A stretch of 64,000 bases of DNA from Eudorina sp. 2006-703-Eu-15 (GCA_003117195.1 BDSI01000032.1:1-64000), one strand, 5' to 3'; counted from the stretch's first letter, positions 46,331 through 58,203 are shown. Numbers and translations are program-made. The notes: generated by a model from the sequence alone, not told the origin.

Positions 46331-47224
46331 TGTCGTACCAGACTGATGGCAGAATGCCGTACTATGTGGGAATATAAATATATCCCAGCACGAGTAGCTA
46401 CTCCAGTGCTGAGATGTACAAAGGCTCGGCTGCGCTCCAGCCGGCAGACGATGGCTAGCTACGCTGTGTGTGGCCAGGTGGCCCGGAACGGATCTCAGTG
46501 CGGCCTGGCGCCAAGAGCGGATCTTGTAGCGCGTTTAACCTGCCTAGCGTCAGCTGCGGACAAATGATCAACTTGCGATTGTTACAAAGATATCGAATGA
46601 GTCGCTCAATAGCGCTCAGTGGTCTTATTACGCTCACGAAGATTTGCTTCGAGAGCCAAACGACAAAGATGCGTTTGCTCTCTCAGCGCTAAGTACACAC
46701 CGACGCTGGCCTGACGGGTACGACGCACCCTTATCCCTACCACTAAGGCCATAACGTGAGGGATTATTCCTCTGGCAGTACACCTACTACGCGGTGCAAC
46801 ACACGATCGGCGCTACGACTGAACACAAACAAGTACAGATTGCCGCCCTGCACCCAGTCAGGGGCGAGCGCAGCGACGTAGCACGCGCCGACCCAAACCC
46901 TGAGCCGCATGCGTCGGTTGACCAAGTCTTGCAACTACGAGCGCCCGCCCCACAACGCGGTGCGCTAGATAGATAAAGTAACAAACAAGCAAACGCGCCT
47001 GAAGCGCCAACTGACAAACGCTCGGACGACCGAGTGAACAGTTCGACTCAATGGCTTAGTACGGGAAAGCTCCCGTTATCCAGACAGGCGAGACGTACGC
47101 CGAAACGCGAGACGTACGCCGAACAATTCCTACTCACTACACTTCGCGCCCTTGGCGCTGCGTGGTAGTGCAAACGGAATTCGATAGATCCATACTACGA
47201 CAGCGACACTACCAAGTCATGACA
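46331..47224. mobile_element. 894-bp solo-LTR-like insertion, copy 2
   Basis: Same length, site and TGCG flanks as the copy at 44241. Confidence 0.6.
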
Positions 47225-47249
47225 TGCGTGTGCGTGTGTGTGAGGGTCG

Positions 47250-47351
47250 GGGGTCGTAGCTCAGATGGTAGAGCGCCCGCTTAGCAGTGTGTGTCCCTCG
47301 ATGGCACATGTGACTTGCGGGAGGCAGGGGGATCGATACCCTCCGACTCCA
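47250..47351 (+). tRNA. tRNA-Ala(AGC), unit 8, consensus
   Basis: Paired anticodon stem, intron with CGATGG; consensus form of the later units. Confidence 0.93.
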
Positions 47352-47725
47352 AGGGCCATGCAGGCAGGGTCGGGGCTGTTTTATCAGGCCGGGATGGTAG
47401 TAGCCACTGGCTGGCATCCACCTGCCATGCACCGCTGTTGCCTGCACTACCGAACCAGCCTGCTCCATCCATTCTCGGGGGACAGCTGTGCAGGAGACAT
47501 GCAGCTGTATGTGAAGGACCCCTAACAACTGCTCCTCTCATGTCCATCGATGTCCACGTACATCTTCATCTTGTCTTGACAGGAAGCTACACATTCACTG
47601 TACGGCATTCGATGTACGGCTCATGAGGGGGTTTGAGCCTGAGATTGGTGGGCGCGGTAGGTTCCTTGGACATTGGACAGGTGACACCGTCAGTGGCCTC
47701 CTCCGTACGACAGTCCCCGGGTTCG

Positions 47726-47798
47726 GCTCGGTTAGCTCAGTCGGTAGAGCGTACGGCTGTTAACCGTAAGGTCGACGGTTCGAACCCGTCATCGAGCG
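47726..47798 (+). tRNA. tRNA-Asn(GTT), unit 9
   Basis: Consensus copy. Confidence 0.95.
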
Positions 47799-47844
47799 TG
47801 TTGGAGGCCAAGGCACGGCTGCGTGTGCGTGTGTGTGAGGGTCG

Positions 47845-47946
47845 GGGGTCGTAGCTCAGATGGTAGAGCGCCCGCTTAGCAGTGTGTGTCCCTCGATGGC
47901 ACATGTGACTTGCGGGAGGCAGGGGGATCGATACCCTCCGACTCCA
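47845..47946 (+). tRNA. tRNA-Ala(AGC), unit 9
   Basis: Consensus copy. Confidence 0.93.
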
Positions 47947-48320
47947 AGGGCCATGCAGGCAGGGTCGGGGCTGTTTTATCAGGCCGGGATGGTAGTAGCC
48001 ACTGGCTGGCATCCACCTGCCATGCACCGCTGTTGCCTGCACTACCGAACCAGCCTGCTCCATCCATTCTCGGGGGACAGCTGTGCAGGAGACATGCAGC
48101 TGTATGTGAAGGACCCCTAACAACTGCTCCTCTCATGTCCATCGATGTCCACGTACATCTTCATCTTGTCTTGACAGGAAGCTACACATTCACTGTACGG
48201 CATTCGATGTACGGCTCATGAGGGGGTTTGAGCCTGAGATTGGTGGGCGCGGTAGGTTCCTTGGACATTGGACAGGTGACACCGTCAGTGGCCTCCTCCG
48301 TACGACAGTCCCCGGGTTCG

Positions 48321-48393
48321 GCTCGGTTAGCTCAGTCGGTAGAGCGTACGGCTGTTAACCATAAGGTCGACGGTTCGAACCCGTCATCGAGCG
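48321..48393 (+). tRNA. tRNA-Asn(GTT), unit 10, variant
   Basis: Anticodon stem 3' strand CCATA: one C-A mismatch in mid-stem. Confidence 0.87.
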
Positions 48394-48439
48394 TGTTGGA
48401 GGCCAAGGCACGGCTGCGTGTGCGTGTGTGTGAGGGTCG

Positions 48440-48541
48440 GGGGTCGTAGCTCAGATGGTAGGGCGCCCGCTTAGCAGTGTGTGTCCCTCGATGGCACATG
48501 TGACTTGCGGGAGGCAGGGGGATCGATACCCTCCGACTCCA
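48440..48541 (+). tRNA. tRNA-Ala(AGC), unit 10, variant
   Basis: D-stem GGGC as in unit 7. Confidence 0.9.
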
Positions 48542-48914
48542 AGGGCCATGCAGGCAGGGTCGGGGCTGTTTTATCAGGCCGGGATGGTAGTAGCCACTGG
48601 CTGGCATCCACCTGCCATGCACCGCTGTTGCCTGCACTACCGAACCAGCCTGCTCCATCCATTCTCGGGGACAGCTGTGCAGGAGACATGCAGCTGTATG
48701 TGAAGGACCCCTAACAACTGCTCCTCTCATGTCCATCGATGTCCACGTACATCTTCATCTTGTCTTGACAGGAAGCTACACATTCACTGTACGGCATTCG
48801 ATGTACGGCTCATGAGGGGGTTTGAGCCTGAGATTGGTGGGCGCGGTAGGTTCCTTGGACATTGGACAGGTGACACCGTCAGTGGCCTCCTCCGTACGAC
48901 AGTCCCCGGGTTCG

Positions 48915-48987
48915 GCTCGGTTAGCTCAGTCGGTAGAGCGTACGGCTATTAACCGTAAGGTCGACGGTTCGAACCCGTCATCGAGCG
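48915..48987 (+). tRNA. tRNA with Asn body but anticodon ATT, unit 11
   Basis: Same G34-to-A change as unit 8, again directly before an LTR-like insertion. Confidence 0.88.
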
Positions 48988-49012
48988 TGTTGGAGGCCAA
49001 GGTACGGCTGCG

Positions 49013-49906
49013 TGTCGTACCAGACTGATGGCAGAATGCCGTACTATGTGGGAATATAAATATATCCCAGCACGAGTAGCTACTCCAGTGCTGAGATGTA
49101 CAAAGGCTCGGCTGCGCTCCAGCCGGCAGACGATGGCTAGCTACGCTGTGTGTGGCCAGGTGGCCCGGAACGGATCTCAGTGCGGCCTGGCGCCAAGAGC
49201 GGATCTTGTAGCGCGTTTAACCTGCCTAGCGTCAGCTGCGGACAAATGATCAACTTGCGATTGTTACAAAGATATCGAATGAGTCGCTCAATAGCGCTCA
49301 GTGGTCTTATTACGCTCACGAAGATTTGCTTCGAGAGCCAAACGACAAAGATGCGTTTGCTCTCTCAGCGCTAAGTACACACCGACGCTGGCCTGACGGG
49401 TACGACGCACCCTTATCCCTACCACTAAGGCCATAACGTGAGGGATTATTCCTCTGGCAGTACACCTACTACGCGGTGCAACACACGATCGGCGCTACGA
49501 CTGAACACAAACAAGTACAGATTGCCGCCCTGCACCCAGTCAGGGGCGAGCGCAGCGACGTAGCACGCGCCGACCCAAACCCTGAGCCGCATGCGTCGGT
49601 TGACCAAGTCTTGCAACTACGAGCGCCCGCCCCACAACGCGGTGCGCTAGATAGATAAAGTAACAAACAAGCAAACGCGCCTGAAGCGCCAACTGACAAA
49701 CGCTCGGACGACCGAGTGAACAGTTCGACTCAATGGCTTAGTACGGGAAAGCTCCCGTTATCCAGACAGGCGAGACGTACGCCGAAACGCGAGACGTACG
49801 CCGAACAATTCCTACTCACTACACTTCGCGCCCTTGGCGCTGCGTGGTAGTGCAAACGGAATTCGATAGATCCATACTACGACAGCGACACTACCAAGTC
49901 ATGACA
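49013..49906. mobile_element. 894-bp solo-LTR-like insertion, copy 3
   Basis: Same length, site and flanks as copies 1 and 2. The preceding spacer shares AAGGTACGG with copy 2, so units 8 and 11 are copies of one another. Confidence 0.6.
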
Positions 49907-49931
49907 TGCGTGTGCGTGTGTGTGAGGGTCG

Positions 49932-50033
49932 GGGGTCGTAGCTCAGATGGTAGAGCGCCCGCTTAGCAGTGTGTGTCCCTCGATGGCACATGTGACTTGC
50001 GGGAGGCAGGGGGATCGATACCCTCCGACTCCA
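49932..50033 (+). tRNA. tRNA-Ala(AGC), unit 11
   Basis: Consensus copy. Confidence 0.93.
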
Positions 50034-50406
50034 AGGGCCATGCAGGCAGGGTCGGGGCTGTTTTATCAGGCCGGGATGGTAGTAGCCACTGGCTGGCATC
50101 CACCTGCCATGCACCGCTGTTGCCTGCACTACCGAACCAGCCTGCTCCATCCATTCTCGGGGACAGCTGTGCAGGAGACATGCAGCTGTATGTGAAGGAC
50201 CCCTAACAACTGCTCCTCTCATGTCCATCGATGTCCACGTACATCTTCATCTTGTCTTGACAGGAAGCTACACATTCACTGTACGGCATTCGATGTACGG
50301 CTCATGAGGGGGTTTGAGCCTGAGATTGGTGGGCGCGGTAGGTTCCTTGGACATTGGACAGGTGACACCGTCAGTGGCCTCCTCCGTACGACAGTCCCCG
50401 GGTTCG

Positions 50407-50479
50407 GCTCGGTTAGCTCAGTCGGTAGAGCGTACGGCTGTTAACCGTAAGGTCGACGGTTCGAACCCGTCATCGAGCG
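50407..50479 (+). tRNA. tRNA-Asn(GTT), unit 12
   Basis: Consensus copy. Confidence 0.95.
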
Positions 50480-50525
50480 TGTTGGAGGCCAAGGCACGGC
50501 TGCGTGTGCGTGTGTGTGAGGGTCG

Positions 50526-50627
50526 GGGGTCGTAGCTCAGATGGTAGAGCGCCCGCTTAGCAGTGTGTGTCCCTCGATGGCACATGTGACTTGCGGGAGG
50601 CAGGGGGATCGATACCCTCCGACTCCA
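50526..50627 (+). tRNA. tRNA-Ala(AGC), unit 12
   Basis: Consensus copy. Confidence 0.93.
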
Positions 50628-51000
50628 AGGGCCATGCAGGCAGGGTCGGGGCTGTTTTATCAGGCCGGGATGGTAGTAGCCACTGGCTGGCATCCACCTG
50701 CCATGCACCGCTGTTGCCTGCACTACCGAACCAGCCTGCTCCATCCATTCTCGGGGACAGCTGTGCAGGAGACATGCAGCTGTATGTGAAGGACCCCTAA
50801 CAACTGCTCCTCTCATGTCCATCGATGTCCACGTACATCTTCATCTTGTCTTGACAGGAAGCTACACATTCACTGTACGGCATTCGATGTACGGCTCATG
50901 AGGGGGTTTGAGCCTGAGATTGGTGGGCGCGGTAGGTTCCTTGGACATTGGACAGGTGACACCGTCAGTGGCCTCCTCCGTACGACAGTCCCCGGGTTCG

Positions 51001-51073
51001 GCTCGGTTAGCTCAGTCGGTAGAGCGTACGGCTGTTAACCGTAAGGTCGACGGTTCGAACCCGTCATCGAGCG
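51001..51073 (+). tRNA. tRNA-Asn(GTT), unit 13
   Basis: Consensus copy. Confidence 0.95.
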
Positions 51074-51119
51074 TGTTGGAGGCCAAGGCACGGCTGCGTG
51101 TGCGTGTGTGTGAGGGTCG

Positions 51120-51221
51120 GGGGTCGTAGCTCAGATGGTAGAGCGCCCGCTTAGCAGTGTGTGTCCCTCGATGGCACATGTGACTTGCGGGAGGCAGGGG
51201 GATCGATACCCTCCGACTCCA
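51120..51221 (+). tRNA. tRNA-Ala(AGC), unit 13
   Basis: Consensus copy. Confidence 0.93.
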
Positions 51222-51594
51222 AGGGCCATGCAGGCAGGGTCGGGGCTGTTTTATCAGGCCGGGATGGTAGTAGCCACTGGCTGGCATCCACCTGCCATGC
51301 ACCGCTGTTGCCTGCACTACCGAACCAGCCTGCTCCATCCATTCTCGGGGACAGCTGTGCAGGAGACATGCAGCTGTATGTGAAGGACCCCTAACAACTG
51401 CTCCTCTCATGTCCATCGATGTCCACGTACATCTTCATCTTGTCTTGACAGGAAGCTACACATTCACTGTACGGCATTCGATGTACGGCTCATGAGGGGG
51501 TTTGAGCCTGAGATTGGTGGGCGCGGTAGGTTCCTTGGACATTGGACAGGTGACACCGTCAGTGGCCTCCTCCGTACGACAGTCCCCGGGTTCG

Positions 51595-51667
51595 GCTCGG
51601 TTAGCTCAGTCGGTAGAGCGTACGGCTGTTAACCATAAGGTCGACGGTTCGAACCCGTCATCGAGCG
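51595..51667 (+). tRNA. tRNA-Asn(GTT), unit 14, variant
   Basis: CCATA mismatch as in unit 10. Confidence 0.87.
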
Positions 51668-51713
51668 TGTTGGAGGCCAAGGCACGGCTGCGTGTGCGTG
51701 TGTGTGAGGGTCG

Positions 51714-51815
51714 GGGGTCGTAGCTCAGATGGTAGAGCGCCCGCTTAGCAGTGTGTGTCCCTCGATGGCACATGTGACTTGCGGGAGGCAGGGGGATCGT
51801 TACCCTCCGACTCCA
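51714..51815 (+). tRNA. tRNA-Ala(AGC), unit 14, T-loop variant
   Basis: T-loop ATCGTTA: the near-invariant A58 is T, which should weaken the B box and the tRNA fold. Confidence 0.8.
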
Positions 51816-52189
51816 AGGGCCATGCAGGCAGGGTCGGGGCTGTTTTATCAGGCCGGGATGGTAGTAGCCACTGGCTGGCATCCACCTGCCATGCACCGCT
51901 GTTGCCTGCACTACCGAACCAGCCTGCTCCATCCATTCTCGGGGGACAGCTGTGCAGGAGACATGCAGCTGTATGTGAAGGACCCCTAACAACTGCTCCT
52001 CTCATGTCCATCGATGTCCACGTACATCTTCATCTTGTCTTGACAGGAAGCTACACATTCACTGTACGGCATTCGATGTACGGCTCATGAGGGGGTTTGA
52101 GCCTGAGATTGGTGGGCGCGGTAGGTTCCTTGGACATTGGACAGGTGACACCGTCAGTGGCCTCCTCCGTACGACAGTCCCCGGGTTCG

Positions 52190-52262
52190 GCTCGGTTAGC
52201 TCAGTCGGTAGAGCGTACGGCTGTTAACCGTAAGGTCGACGGTTCGAACCCGTCATCGAGCG
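52190..52262 (+). tRNA. tRNA-Asn(GTT), unit 15
   Basis: Consensus copy. Confidence 0.95.
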
Positions 52263-52308
52263 TGTTGGAGGCCAAGGCACGGCTGCGTGTGCGTGTGTGT
52301 GAGGGTCG

Positions 52309-52410
52309 GGGGTCGTAGCTCAGATGGTAGAGCGCCCGCTTAGCAGTGTGTGTCCCTCGATGGCACATGTGACTTGCGGGAGGCAGGGGGATCGATACCC
52401 TCCGACTCCA
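52309..52410 (+). tRNA. tRNA-Ala(AGC), unit 15
   Basis: Consensus copy. Confidence 0.93.
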
Positions 52411-52783
52411 AGGGCCATGCAGGCAGGGTCGGGGCTGTTTTATCAGGCCGGGATGGTAGTAGCCACTGGCTGGCATCCACCTGCCATGCACCGCTGTTGC
52501 CTGCACTACCGAACCAGCCTGCTCCATCCATTCTCGGGGACAGCTGTGCAGGAGACATGCAGCTGTATGTGAAGGACCCCTAACAACTGCTCCTCTCATG
52601 TCCATCGATGTCCACGTACATCTTCATCTTGTCTTGACAGGAAGCTACACATTCACTGTACGGCATTCGATGTACGGCTCATGAGGGGGTTTGAGCCTGA
52701 GATTGGTGGGCGCGGTAGGTTCCTTGGACATTGGACAGGTGACACCGTCAGTGGCCTCCTCCGTACGACAGTCCCCGGGTTCG

Positions 52784-52856
52784 GCTCGGTTAGCTCAGTC
52801 GGTAGAGCGTACGGCTGTTAACCGTAAGGTCGACGGTTCGAACCCGTCATCGAGCG
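52784..52856 (+). tRNA. tRNA-Asn(GTT), unit 16
   Basis: Consensus copy. Confidence 0.95.
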
Positions 52857-52902
52857 TGTTGGAGGCCAAGGCACGGCTGCGTGTGCGTGTGTGTGAGGGT
52901 CG

Positions 52903-53004
52903 GGGGTCGTAGCTCAGATGGTAGAGCGCCCGCTTAGCAGTGTGTGTCCCTCGATGGCACATGTGACTTGCGGGAGGCAGGGGGATCGATACCCTCCGAC
53001 TCCA
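52903..53004 (+). tRNA. tRNA-Ala(AGC), unit 16
   Basis: Consensus copy. Confidence 0.93.
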
Positions 53005-53378
53005 AGGGCCATGCAGGCAGGGTCGGGGCTGTTTTATCAGGCCGGGATGGTAGTAGCCACTGGCTGGCATCCACCTGCCATGCACCGCTGTTGCCTGCAC
53101 TACCGAACCAGCCTGCTCCATCCATTCTCGGGGGACAGCTGTGCAGGAGACATGCAGCTGTATGTGAAGGACCCCTAACAACTGCTCCTCTCATGTCCAT
53201 CGATGTCCACGTACATCTTCATCTTGTCTTGACAGGAAGCTACACATTCACTGTACGGCATTCGATGTACGGCTCATGAGGGGGTTTGAGCCTGAGATTG
53301 GTGGGCGCGGTAGGTTCCTTGGACATTGGACAGGTGACACCGTCAGTGGCCTCCTCCGTACGACAGTCCCCGGGTTCG

Positions 53379-53451
53379 GCTCGGTTAGCTCAGTCGGTAG
53401 AGCGTACGGCTGTTAACCGTAAGGTCGACGGTTCGAACCCGTCATCGAGCG
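53379..53451 (+). tRNA. tRNA-Asn(GTT), unit 17
   Basis: Consensus copy; the spacer behind it lacks one G. Confidence 0.95.
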
Positions 53452-53495
53452 TGTTGGAGCCAAGGCACGGCTGCGTGTGCGTGTGTGTGAGGGTC

Positions 53496-53597
53496 GGGGT
53501 CGTAGCTCAGATGGTAGAGCGCCCGCTTAGCAGTGTGTGTCCCTCGATGGCACATGTGACTTGCGGGAGGCAGGGGGATCGATACCCTCCGACTCCA
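53496..53597 (+). tRNA. tRNA-Ala(AGC), unit 17
   Basis: Consensus copy; one G fewer just before the gene. Confidence 0.93.
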
Positions 53598-53970
53598 AGG
53601 GCCATGCAGGCAGGGTCGGGGCTGTTTTATCAGGCCGGGATGGTAGTAGCCACTGGCTGGCATCCACCTGCCATGCACCGCTGTTGCCTGCACTACCGAA
53701 CCAGCCTGCTCCATCCATTCTCGGGGGACAGCTGTGCAGGAGACATGCAGCTGTATGTGAAGGACCCCTAACAACTGCTCCTCTCATGTCCATCGATGTC
53801 CACGTACATCTTCATCTTGTCTTGACAGGAAGCTACACATTCACTGTACGGCATTCGATGTACGGCTCATGAGGGGGTTTGAGCCTGAGATTGGTGGGCG
53901 CGGTAGGTTCCTTGGACATTGGACAGGTGACACCGTCAGTGGCCTCCTCCGTACGACAGTCCCGGGTTCG

Positions 53971-54043
53971 GCTCGGTTAGCTCAGTCGGTAGAGCGTACG
54001 GCTGTTAACCGTAAGGTCGACGGTTCGAACCCGTCATCGAGCG
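53971..54043 (+). tRNA. tRNA-Asn(GTT), unit 18
   Basis: Consensus copy; the C-run 13 bases upstream is one base shorter. Confidence 0.95.
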
Positions 54044-54089
54044 TGTTGGAGGCCAAGGCACGGCTGCGTGTGCGTGTGTGTGAGGGTCG

Positions 54090-54191
54090 GGGGTCGTAGC
54101 TCAGATGGTAGAGCGCCCGCTTAGCAGTGTGTGTCCCTCGATGGCACATGTGACTTGCGGGAGGCAGGGGGATCGATACCCTCCGACTCCA
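54090..54191 (+). tRNA. tRNA-Ala(AGC), unit 18
   Basis: Consensus copy. Confidence 0.93.
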
Positions 54192-54565
54192 AGGGCCATG
54201 CAGGCAGGGTCGGGGCTGTTTTATCAGGCCGGGATGGTAGTAGCCACTGGCTGGCATCCACCTGCCATGCACCGCTGTTGCCTGCACTACCGAACCAGCC
54301 TGCTCCATCCATTCTCGGGGGACAGCTGTGCAGGAGACATGCAGCTGTATGTGAAGGACCCCTAACAACTGCTCCTCTCATGTCCATCGATGTCCACGTA
54401 CATCTTCATCTTGTCTTGACAGGAAGCTACACATTCACTGTACGGCATTCGATGTACGGCTCATGAGGGGGTTTGAGCCTGAGATTGGTGGGCGCGGTAG
54501 GTTCCTTGGACATTGGACAGGTGACACCGTCAGTGGCCTCCTCCGTACGACAATCCCCGGGTTCG

Positions 54566-54638
54566 GCTCGGTTAGCTCAGTCGGTAGAGCGTACGGCTGT
54601 TAACCGTAAGGTCGACGGTTCGAACCCGTCATCGAGCG
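54566..54638 (+). tRNA. tRNA-Asn(GTT), unit 19
   Basis: Consensus copy. Confidence 0.95.
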
Positions 54639-54683
54639 TGTTGGAGGCCAAGGCACGGCTGCGTGTGCGTGTGTGTGAGGGTC

Positions 54684-54785
54684 GGGGTCGTAGCTCAGAT
54701 GGTAGAGCGCCCGCTTAGCAGTGTGTGTCCCTCGATGGCACATGTGACTTGCGGGAGGCAGGGGGATCGATACCCTCCGACTCCA
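54684..54785 (+). tRNA. tRNA-Ala(AGC), unit 19
   Basis: Consensus copy; one G fewer before the gene. Confidence 0.93.
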
Positions 54786-55159
54786 AGGGCCATGCAGGCA
54801 GGGTCGGGGCTGTTTTATCAGGCCGGGATGGTAGTAGCCACTGGCTGGCATCCACCTGCCATGCACCGCTGTTGCCTGCACTACCGAACCAGCCTGCTCC
54901 ATCCATTCTCGGGGGACAGCTGTGCAGGAGACATGCAGCTGTATGTGAAGGACCCCTAACAACTGCTCCTCTCATGTCCATCGATGTCCACGTACATCTT
55001 CATCTTGTCTTGACAGGAAGCTACACATTCACTGTACGGCATTCGATGTACGGCTCATGAGGGGGTTTGAGCCTGAGATTGGTGGGCGCGGTAGGTTCCT
55101 TGGACATTGGACAGGTGACACCGTCAGTGGCCTCCTCCGTACGACAGTCCCCGGGTTCG

Positions 55160-55232
55160 GCTCGGTTAGCTCAGTCGGTAGAGCGTACGGCTGTTAACCG
55201 TAAGGTCGACGGTTCGAACCCGTCATCGAGCG
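55160..55232 (+). tRNA. tRNA-Asn(GTT), unit 20
   Basis: Consensus copy. Confidence 0.95.
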
Positions 55233-55278
55233 TGTTGGAGGCCAAGGCACGGCTGCGTGTGCGTGTGTGTGAGGGTCG

Positions 55279-55380
55279 GGGGTCGTAGCTCAGATGGTAG
55301 AGCGCCCGCTTAGCAGTGTGTGTCCCTCGATGGCGCATGTGACTTGCGGGAGGCAGGGGGATCGATACCCTCCGACTCCA
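55279..55380 (+). tRNA. tRNA-Ala(AGC), unit 20
   Basis: Intron variant GGCGCATG, shared with units 21 and 22. Confidence 0.92.
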
Positions 55381-55754
55381 AGGGCCATGCAGGCAGGGTC
55401 GGGGCTGTTTTATCAGGCCGGGATGGTAGTAGCCACTGGCTGGCATCCACCTGCCATGCACCGCTGTTGCCTGCACTACCGAACCAGCCTGCTCCATCCA
55501 TTCTCGGGGGACAGCTGTGCAGGAGACATGCAGCTGTATGTGAAGGACCCCTAACAACTGCTCCTCTCATGTCCATCGATGTCCACGTACATCTTCATCT
55601 TGTCTTGACAGGAAGCTACACATTCACTGTACGGCATTCGATGTACGGCTCATGAGGGGGTTTGAGCCTGAGATTGGTGGGCGCGGTAGGTTCCTTGGAC
55701 ATTGGACAGGTGACACCGTCAGTGGCCTCCTCCGTACGACAGTCCCCGGGTTCG

Positions 55755-55827
55755 GCTCGGTTAGCTCAGTCGGTAGAGCGTACGGCTGTTAACCGTAAGG
55801 TCGACGGTTCGAACCCGTCATCGAGCG
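55755..55827 (+). tRNA. tRNA-Asn(GTT), unit 21
   Basis: Consensus copy. Confidence 0.95.
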
Positions 55828-55873
55828 TGTTGGAGGCCAAGGCACGGCTGCGTGTGCGTGTGTGTGAGGGTCG

Positions 55874-55975
55874 GGGGTCGTAGCTCAGATGGTAGAGCGC
55901 CCGCTTAGCAGTGTGTGTCCCTCGATGGCGCATGTGACTTGCGGGAGGCAGGGGGATCGATACCCTCCGACTCCA
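55874..55975 (+). tRNA. tRNA-Ala(AGC), unit 21
   Basis: Intron variant GGCGCATG. Confidence 0.92.
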
Positions 55976-56349
55976 AGGGCCATGCAGGCAGGGTCGGGGC
56001 TGTTTTATCAGGCCGGGATGGTAGTAGCCACTGGCTGGCATCCACCTGCCATGCACCGCTGTTGCCTGCACTACCGAACCAGCCTGCTCCATCCATTCTC
56101 GGGGGACAGCTGTGCAGGAGACATGCAGCTGTATGTGAAGGACCCCTAACAACTGCTCCTCTCATGTCCATCGATGTCCACGTACATCTTCATCTTGTCT
56201 TGACAGGAAGCTACACATTCACTGTACGGCATTCGATGTACGGCTCATGAGGGGGTTTGAGCCTGAGATTGGTGGGCGCGGTAGGTTCCTTGGACATTGG
56301 ACAGGTGACACCGTCAGTGGCCTCCTCCGTACGACAGTCCCCGGGTTCG

Positions 56350-56422
56350 GCTCGGTTAGCTCAGTCGGTAGAGCGTACGGCTGTTAACCGTAAGGTCGAC
56401 GGTTCGAACCCGTCATCGAGCG
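56350..56422 (+). tRNA. tRNA-Asn(GTT), unit 22
   Basis: Consensus copy. Confidence 0.95.
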
Positions 56423-56468
56423 TGTTGGAGGCCAAGGCACGGCTGCGTGTGCGTGTGTGTGAGGGTCG

Positions 56469-56569
56469 GGGGTCGTAGCTCAGATGGTAGAGCGCCCGCT
56501 TAGCAGTGTGTGTCCCTCGATGGCGCATGTGACTTGCGGGAGGCAGGGGGATCGATACCTCCGACTCCA
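56469..56569 (+). tRNA. tRNA-Ala(AGC), unit 22, one base short
   Basis: Intron variant GGCGCATG; the T-stem 3' strand has one C fewer (CCTC). Confidence 0.8.
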
Positions 56570-56942
56570 AGGGCCATGCAGGCAGGGTCGGGGCTGTTTT
56601 ATCAGGCCGGGATGGTAGTAGCCACTGGCTGGCATCCACCTGCCATGCACCGCTGTTGCCTGCACTACCGAACCAGCCTGCTCCATCCATTCTCGGGGGA
56701 CAGCTGTGCAGGAGACATGCAGCTGTATGTGAAGGACCCCTAACAACTGCTCCTCTCATGTCCATCGATGTCCACGTACATCTTCATCTTGTCTTGACAG
56801 GAAGCTACACATTCACTGTACGGCATTCGATGTACGGCTCATGAGGGGGTTTGAGCCTGAGATTGGTGGGCGCGGTAGGTTCCTTGGACATTGGACAGGT
56901 GACACCGTCAGTGGCCTCCTCCGTACGACAGTCCCGGGTTCG

Positions 56943-57015
56943 GCTCGGTTAGCTCAGTCGGTAGAGCGTACGGCTGTTAACCGTAAGGTCGACGGTTCGA
57001 ACCCGTCATCGAGCG
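56943..57015 (+). tRNA. tRNA-Asn(GTT), unit 23
   Basis: Consensus copy. Confidence 0.95.
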
Positions 57016-57061
57016 TGTTGGAGGCCAAGGCACGGCTGCGTGTGCGTGTGTGTGAGGGTCG

Positions 57062-57162
57062 GGGGTCGTAGCTCAGATGGTAGAGCGCCCGCTTAGCAGT
57101 GTGTGTCCTCGATGGCACATGTGACTTGCGGGAGGCAGGGGGATCGTTACCCTCCGACTCCA
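57062..57162 (+). tRNA. tRNA-Ala(AGC), unit 23, T-loop variant
   Basis: A58 is T as in unit 14; the intron is one C shorter. Confidence 0.78.
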
Positions 57163-57535
57163 AGGGCCATGCAGGCAGGGTCGGGGCTGTTTTATCAGGC
57201 CGGGATGGTAGTAGCCACTGGCTGGCATCCACCTGCCATGCACCGCTGTTGCCTGCACTACCGAACCAGCCTGCTCCATCCATTCTCGGGGACAGCTGTG
57301 CAGGAGACATGCAGCTGTATGTGAAGGACCCCTAACAACTGCTCCTCTCATGTCCATCGATGTCCACGTACATCTTCATCTTGTCTTGACAGGAAGCTAC
57401 ACATTCACTGTACGGCATTCGATGTACGGCTCATGAGGGGGTTTGAGCCTGAGATTGGTGGGCGCGGTAGGTTCCTTGGACATTGGACAGGTGACACCGT
57501 CAGTGGCCTCCTCCGTACGACAGTCCCCGGGTTCG

Positions 57536-57608
57536 GCTCGGTTAGCTCAGTCGGTAGAGCGTACGGCTGTTAACCGTAAGGTCGACGGTTCGAACCCGTC
57601 ATCGAGCG
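57536..57608 (+). tRNA. tRNA-Asn(GTT), unit 24
   Basis: Consensus copy. Confidence 0.95.
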
Positions 57609-57654
57609 TGTTGGAGGCCAAGGCACGGCTGCGTGTGCGTGTGTGTGAGGGTCG

Positions 57655-57756
57655 GGGGTCGTAGCTCAGATGGTAGAGCGCCCGCTTAGCAGTGTGTGTC
57701 CCTCGATGGCACATGTGACTTGCGGGAGGCAGGGGGATCGATACCCTCCGACTCCA
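57655..57756 (+). tRNA. tRNA-Ala(AGC), unit 24
   Basis: Consensus copy. Confidence 0.93.
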
Positions 57757-58130
57757 AGGGCCATGCAGGCAGGGTCGGGGCTGTTTTATCAGGCCGGGAT
57801 GGTAGTAGCCACTGGCTGGCATCCACCTGCCATGCACCGCTGTTGCCTGCACTACCGAACCAGCCTGCTCCATCCATTCTCGGGGGACAGCTGTGCAGGA
57901 GACATGCAGCTGTATGTGAAGGACCCCTAACAACTGCTCCTCTCATGTCCATCGATGTCCACGTACATCTTCATCTTGTCTTGACAGGAAGCTACACATT
58001 CACTGTACGGCATTCGATGTACGGCTCATGAGGGGGTTTGAGCCTGAGATTGGTGGGCGCGGTAGGTTCCTTGGACATTGGACAGGTGACACCGTCAGTG
58101 GCCTCCTCCGTACGACAGTCCCCGGGTTCG

Positions 58131-58203
58131 GCTCGGTTAGCTCAGTCGGTAGAGCGTACGGCTGTTAACCGTAAGGTCGACGGTTCGAACCCGTCATCGA
58201 GCG
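58131..58203 (+). tRNA. tRNA-Asn(GTT), unit 25
   Basis: Consensus copy. Confidence 0.95.
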
